A stretch of 64,000 bases of DNA from Acidimicrobiales bacterium (GTDB taxonomy: Bacteria > Actinomycetota > Acidimicrobiia > Acidimicrobiales > RAAP-2), in contig JANXWA010000020.1 of the NCBI GenBank assembly GCA_025351385.1, positions 1 to 64,000 on the forward strand, read 5' to 3'. Shown piece after piece: positions 59,620 through 64,000 of the stretch. The first letter of the stretch is position 1, and each line of letters opens with the position of its first letter. Made by a program: the position numbers and the translations under genes. The notes under the pieces are model-generated. The model was not told the origin of the DNA. It was given only the letters and a program-made list of their open reading frames with translations, and did no database searches.

Positions 59620-60306
59620 CTAGGCCGACGTCGCGTCGAGCACTTCATCGACGGTGCCCACGAGGCCCGTGTAGAAAGCGCCGAACTCGCCGTAGAGGGT
59701 GGAGGCCTCATCGAAGCGCATCGAGTAGACGCACTCCTTCAGGTCGTCGATGTGCACGCCGAAGAGCGTGACGCCCCACTCCCAGTCGTCGAGGCCCGTC
59801 GAGCCCGTCACCACCTGGAGGATTCGGCCCTTGAACTCCTTGCCCGCAGCGCCGTGCTGGCGCATGAGCCGCATCCGTTCGTCATAGGACAGCGCGTACC
59901 AGTTGTGCTCCTCACCGCGGCGCTTAGACATCGGATAGAAGCAGAAGGCCCTCATGCCGGCCGGCGGCAGCACGGGGTTCAGCCGGTCGTTGATCATCTT
60001 CTCGGGCATGCCCGCGGCGTACTCGCTCACCTCCGTCACCGAGACGTAGCTCTCGGCGACCTTGAAGCCAGCCGCTTGAACCTTGCTCTGGAACCGGCGC
60101 AGGTCCCACAGGTCCTCGCCGAGGACCATGAAGCACGTGTCGGCCTTGGCGCCCATGATCGCGGCGGTGACCACCTGCAGTCCGGCGTCGACCGCCTCGT
60201 CGACGGCCTTTCGGACCGCGCCGGCGTCGACGGTCCCGTCCGGGTGGCAGAACAGGTGGACGACGTTCAGTCCTCGTGCGGGTCCGAGCGGGGCGGGAGG
60301 GTTCAT
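59620..60306 (-). CDS. hemQ: Coproheme decarboxylase HemQ (chlorite dismutase fold)
   Basis: The 228-residue enzyme finishes haem synthesis by the coproporphyrin-dependent route of actinobacteria and firmicutes. It shows CFYPMSKRRGEEHNWYALSY with the catalytic Tyr in YPMSKRR, the haem ligand His in MRLMRQHGAAG, and GLDDWEWGVTLFG. There is no distal Arg of true chlorite dismutases visible. TAGCAT lies six bases before ATG 60306. Confidence 0.95.
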   Translation of the reverse strand: MNPPAPLGPARGLNVVHLFCHPDGTVDAGAVRKAVDEAVDAGLQVVTAAIMGAKADTCFMVLGEDLWDLRRFQSKVQAAGFKVAESYVSVTEVSEYAAGMPEKMINDRLNPVLPPAGMRAFCFYPMSKRRGEEHNWYALSYDERMRLMRQHGAAGKEFKGRILQVVTGSTGLDDWEWGVTLFGVHIDDLKECVYSMRFDEASTLYGEFGAFYTGLVGTVDEVLDATSA

Positions 60307-60312
60307 CCGCCA

Positions 60313-60318
60313 ATGCTA
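60313..60318 (-). promoter_or_regulatory. -10 box of hemQ
   Basis: TAGCAT then TGGCGG then ATG on the minus strand. Confidence 0.6.
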
Positions 60319-60337
60319 TGGCGTGGCGTCCAACGAA

Positions 60338-60367
60338 GAGCCGTGGGGCCCGAAGGCCCCACGGCTC
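60338..60367 (-). terminator. groEL terminator hairpin
   Basis: A perfect 13-base stem (GAGCCGTGGGGCC and its complement) closes a four-base loop that reads TTCG on the groEL strand, an extra-stable tetraloop. It begins 24 bases after the groEL stop. There is no U-tract, as is common in GC-rich actinobacteria. Confidence 0.85.
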
Positions 60368-60391
60368 ACGTGGATCTGCGAGTAGTCCGAC

Positions 60392-62087
<1,696 letters not shown>

Positions 62088-62093
62088 CGGAGG

Positions 62094-62369
62094 TCAGCCG
62101 CCGGCGACGGCCGGGACCAGCGAGACGGTCTGGCCCGGTTCGAGGACGGTGTCGAGTCCGTCCAGGTACCGGACGTCCTCGTCGGCCACGAAGACGTTGA
62201 CGAACCGACGCAGGGCTCCACGGTCGTCCAGCACTCGAAAGGCGATGCCCGGGTAGGCCGCATCGACGGCCGCGATTGCCTCGCGCACGGTCAAGGCCTC
62301 GACGGGGACCTCGCCCGCTCCCCCGACGAGCGAGCGCAACTGGCTGGGCAGGCGGACCGTGACGCTCAC
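62094..62369 (-). CDS. MoaD/ThiS-like sulfur-carrier protein
   Basis: The 91-residue beta-grasp protein has VTVRLPSQLRSLVGG, RFVNVFVADEDVRYLDGLDT and a C-terminal diglycine (VPAVAGG), the group that is thiocarboxylated in ubiquitin-like sulfur carriers. GTG 62369 overlaps the thrC stop by four bases (GTGA), so the two are coupled. A related carrier, CysO, serves cysteine synthesis in mycobacteria. A role with the threonine synthase-like enzyme is inference. Confidence 0.88.
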   Translation of the reverse strand: MSVTVRLPSQLRSLVGGAGEVPVEALTVREAIAAVDAAYPGIAFRVLDDRGALRRFVNVFVADEDVRYLDGLDTVLEPGQTVSLVPAVAGG

Positions 62370-63613
62370 GACGCCGCCACCAGTTGGTGGAATCGCAGGG
62401 CGTCCTCGGCCGCAGCCAACGACGGGGCGATGGTCGCGCTGACGGTGGCGGTGTCGACCACGGCGTCGAGGGTCTTCAGGCCGTGGCCCGAGATGATGGC
62501 CACAATGGACTTCGTGGGGTCGATCGTGCCTCGTTCGATCATCTGGCGCAGGCTCGCAATCGTGACGCCGCCCGCCGTCTCGGCGAAGATGCCCTCGGTC
62601 TCGGCGAGCAGGCGGATGCACTCGAGGATCTCGCTGTCGGGCACCGAGCCGCAGTCCCCACCGTGGAGACGCAACTCGTCGAGGACGTAGGGTCCGTCGG
62701 CCGGGTTGCCGATCGCGAGCGATCGCGCGATCGTGTTGGGGCGCTGGGGAGTGATGACGTCGGCGCCGTTGGCGAAGGCCGTCGCAATCGGCGAGCAGCC
62801 AGTCGCCTGGGCCCCGAACAGCACTGGTGCCGGCCCGTCGATCAGGCCGAGCTCGATGAACTCCTTGAAACCCTTGGCCACTTTCGTCAACTGGCTGCCC
62901 GAAGCGACCGGCACAACTACCTGGTCCGGGACGCGCCAGCCCAGCTGCTCGGCGATCTCGTAGGCCAGTGTTTTGGAGCCCTCGGCGTAGTAGGGCCGGA
63001 TGTTGACGTTGACGAACGCCCAGTCGCCGTGCTCGGCGACCAGCTCGATGCAGAGTCGGTTGACGTCGTCGTAGCTGCCCTCGACGCCGAGCACCGTGCC
63101 GCCGAAGATTGCGGTCATGGCAATCTTGGACCTCTCGAGGTCGGCGGGAATGATCGTGATGCTCGGCCACCCGATGAATGCGGCGTGAGCGGCAACCGAG
63201 GTGGCGAGGTTGCCCGTCGAGGCGCAGGCGGCGGTCGCGTAGCCCAGACGGCGAGCGCTGGAGAGCGCGACCGAGACCACGCGGTCCTTGAACGACCCGG
63301 TGGGGTTGCGCGTGTCGTCCTTCAGCCAGAGCTCTTTCACGCCGAGCACGTCGGCGAGGCGCGTGGCCCGTCGAAGCGGCGTCCAGCCGGCCCCGAGGTC
63401 GACCGGGGCCACGCCCGGGTCGGGCAGCAGTGCGCCGTAGCGCCAAATGGAGTTGGGGCCCTGGGCGATTGACTCGCGGGTGACCGCCTCCTTCGCACCG
63501 GCGAGGTCGTAGGAGACCTCGAGCGGACCGAAGCAGAACTCGCACGCATAGTGCGCATCACTCGGGTAGGTGGTACCGCACTCTCGACATATAAGACCTG
63601 TAGCGAAACTCAT
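62366..63613 (-). CDS. thrC: Threonine synthase
   Basis: The 415-residue PLP enzyme has an N-terminal zinc ribbon (C9, C12, C24, C27), the PLP Lys K109 in NPTGSFKDR, CASTGNLATSVAAHAA and SGSQLTKVAKGF. It converts phosphohomoserine to threonine. Coupling to a MoaD/ThiS-like gene is unusual for plain threonine synthesis. GGGAG lies very close before ATG 63613. A 7-base inverted repeat lies in the upstream region. Confidence 0.95.
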   Translation of the reverse strand: MSFATGLICRECGTTYPSDAHYACEFCFGPLEVSYDLAGAKEAVTRESIAQGPNSIWRYGALLPDPGVAPVDLGAGWTPLRRATRLADVLGVKELWLKDDTRNPTGSFKDRVVSVALSSARRLGYATAACASTGNLATSVAAHAAFIGWPSITIIPADLERSKIAMTAIFGGTVLGVEGSYDDVNRLCIELVAEHGDWAFVNVNIRPYYAEGSKTLAYEIAEQLGWRVPDQVVVPVASGSQLTKVAKGFKEFIELGLIDGPAPVLFGAQATGCSPIATAFANGADVITPQRPNTIARSLAIGNPADGPYVLDELRLHGGDCGSVPDSEILECIRLLAETEGIFAETAGGVTIASLRQMIERGTIDPTKSIVAIISGHGLKTLDAVVDTATVSATIAPSLAAAEDALRFHQLVAAS

Positions 63614-63647
63614 AACTCCCTTTTCATCGTTCGGCCTTTGGCACCTG

Positions 63648-63677
63648 GTGTGATGAGCGGGTGCTCGTGTATCACAC
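63648..63677. promoter_or_regulatory. Inverted repeat upstream of thrC
   Basis: GTGTGAT at 63648-63654 and ATCACAC at 63671-63677 form 7-base arms 16 bases apart, in the region between thrC and the divergent glycosyltransferase gene. It could be a dimer-binding site or a hairpin in a thrC leader. Confidence 0.35.
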
Positions 63678-63784
63678 TGGTTGTCGCGACTTCAACGGGG
63701 CCGTCCCTCAGTCGCTCTTGATGACCCTTCAATTCTGGTCGCTGGCTGGTCGCGTGTCAAGTGCGACCTCGTCCGAGGTGCCCC

Positions 63785-63790
63785 TATCCT
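63785..63790 (+). promoter_or_regulatory. -10 box of the GT2 gene
   Basis: TATCCT ends seven bases before GTG 63798. Confidence 0.5.
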
Positions 63791-63797
63791 CAATGGG

Positions 63798-64000
63798 GTG
63801 AGTAGTCCCGACGTCCCCTGGACCCTCAGTCGAGAAGATTTCAGCCTCGAGAAGGTCACCCGGCTGAAGGCCGCCACGACCGTGGCCGTCATCGTGCCGG
63901 CCAAGAACGAGTCGGCGACGGTCGGCACCGTCCTCGACGCCGTGCAGGTCCACCGCCACCTCGTCGACGAGCTGGTCGTGGTCAACGACGAGTCGGTCGA
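63798..64000 (+). CDS. GT2-family glycosyltransferase, N-terminal part (glucosyl-3-phosphoglycerate synthase-like)
   Basis: The first 67 codons are in the window. After a short head (VPWTLSREDFSLEKVTRLKA) comes the GT-A nucleotide-sugar motif TVAVIVPAKNESATVGTVLD and VDELVVVNDESVD, where the usual DxSxD is DESVD. This order resembles GpgS-type synthases that make glucosylglycerate or methylglucose-lipopolysaccharide precursors. The active site beyond this point is outside the window. Confidence 0.75.
   Translation, partial: MSSPDVPWTLSREDFSLEKVTRLKAATTVAVIVPAKNESATVGTVLDAVQVHRHLVDELVVVNDESV

Noticed and set aside
62094-62369. The small gene upstream of groEL as groES
   Set aside because: The protein ends in a diglycine and has the beta-grasp pattern of sulfur carriers; no GroES mobile loop is present.

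Overview
The window is high-GC DNA (roughly two thirds G+C by eye, strong G/C bias at third codon positions) from an actinobacterium. The evidence is a HemQ-type haem enzyme, a mycothiol-dependent-isomerase-like protein, a DipZ-type CcdA/thioredoxin protein, a CIRCE-controlled groEL without an adjacent groES, a NfeD/stomatin pair and many leaderless genes. A secreted acid-type S53 peptidase and a homospermidine synthase make the class Acidimicrobiia my best guess; that is inference.

Layout. 1-5.8 kb: end of an amidohydrolase, a DUF4395 membrane protein, a secreted S53 peptidase, a large secreted protein with a Thr-rich linker, and a coiled-coil protein. 5.8-9.5 kb: a 41-residue membrane protein, a two-gene operon of unknown function, typA and tRNA-Ser(UGA). 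9.5-18.6 kb: an ABC exporter with a possible leader peptide, a glutaredoxin-thioredoxin reductase fusion, a GGDEF-EAL protein, a decayed gene, a secreted alpha/beta hydrolase. 18.6-26 kb: pheA, a PLP decarboxylase, an agmatinase-family enzyme, DUF3048, and a PaiB-GNAT-GNAT operon. 26-41.7 kb: ClC channel, pirin, several VOC proteins, NfeD and stomatin, DipZ, cysK-cysE, a TetR/reductase divergent pair with two operator copies, an amidase and small enzymes. 41.7-48.8 kb: VOC, methyltransferase, PLP lyase, DUF2332, homospermidine synthase, GNAT and a mycothiol-isomerase-like protein. 48.8-54.6 kb: a seven-gene acyl-CoA or steroid-type degradation cluster (SDR, DUF35, thiolase-like, acyl-CoA dehydrogenase, two hot-dog dehydratases, esterase), several genes joined by 4-base GTGA overlaps.

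55.64-58.48 kb is an AT-richer island: two hicAB modules, a MazF-like module, a DUF4232 secreted protein and a truncated membrane protein, all on the minus strand. The full modules are each followed by a related repeat of about 22-37 bp that also resembles the 3' end of the adjacent chromosomal GNAT gene. The left edge cuts two genes tail to tail. This looks like a cassette array (integron-like, or serial insertion at a gene 3' end) and is the most unusual thing here. 58.5-64 kb returns to housekeeping genes: GNAT, NUDIX, hemQ, groEL with CIRCE, a MoaD/ThiS-like protein coupled to thrC, and the start of a GT2 glycosyltransferase.

A theme across the window is the gene start. About two dozen genes that are not internal to operons have a TANNNT-like hexamer ending 5 to 7 bases before ATG or GTG and no Shine-Dalgarno sequence, which points to leaderless transcription. 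Operon-internal genes instead use stop-start overlaps or purine-rich sites. The pattern helped settle several starts and supports a gene of only 41 codons.
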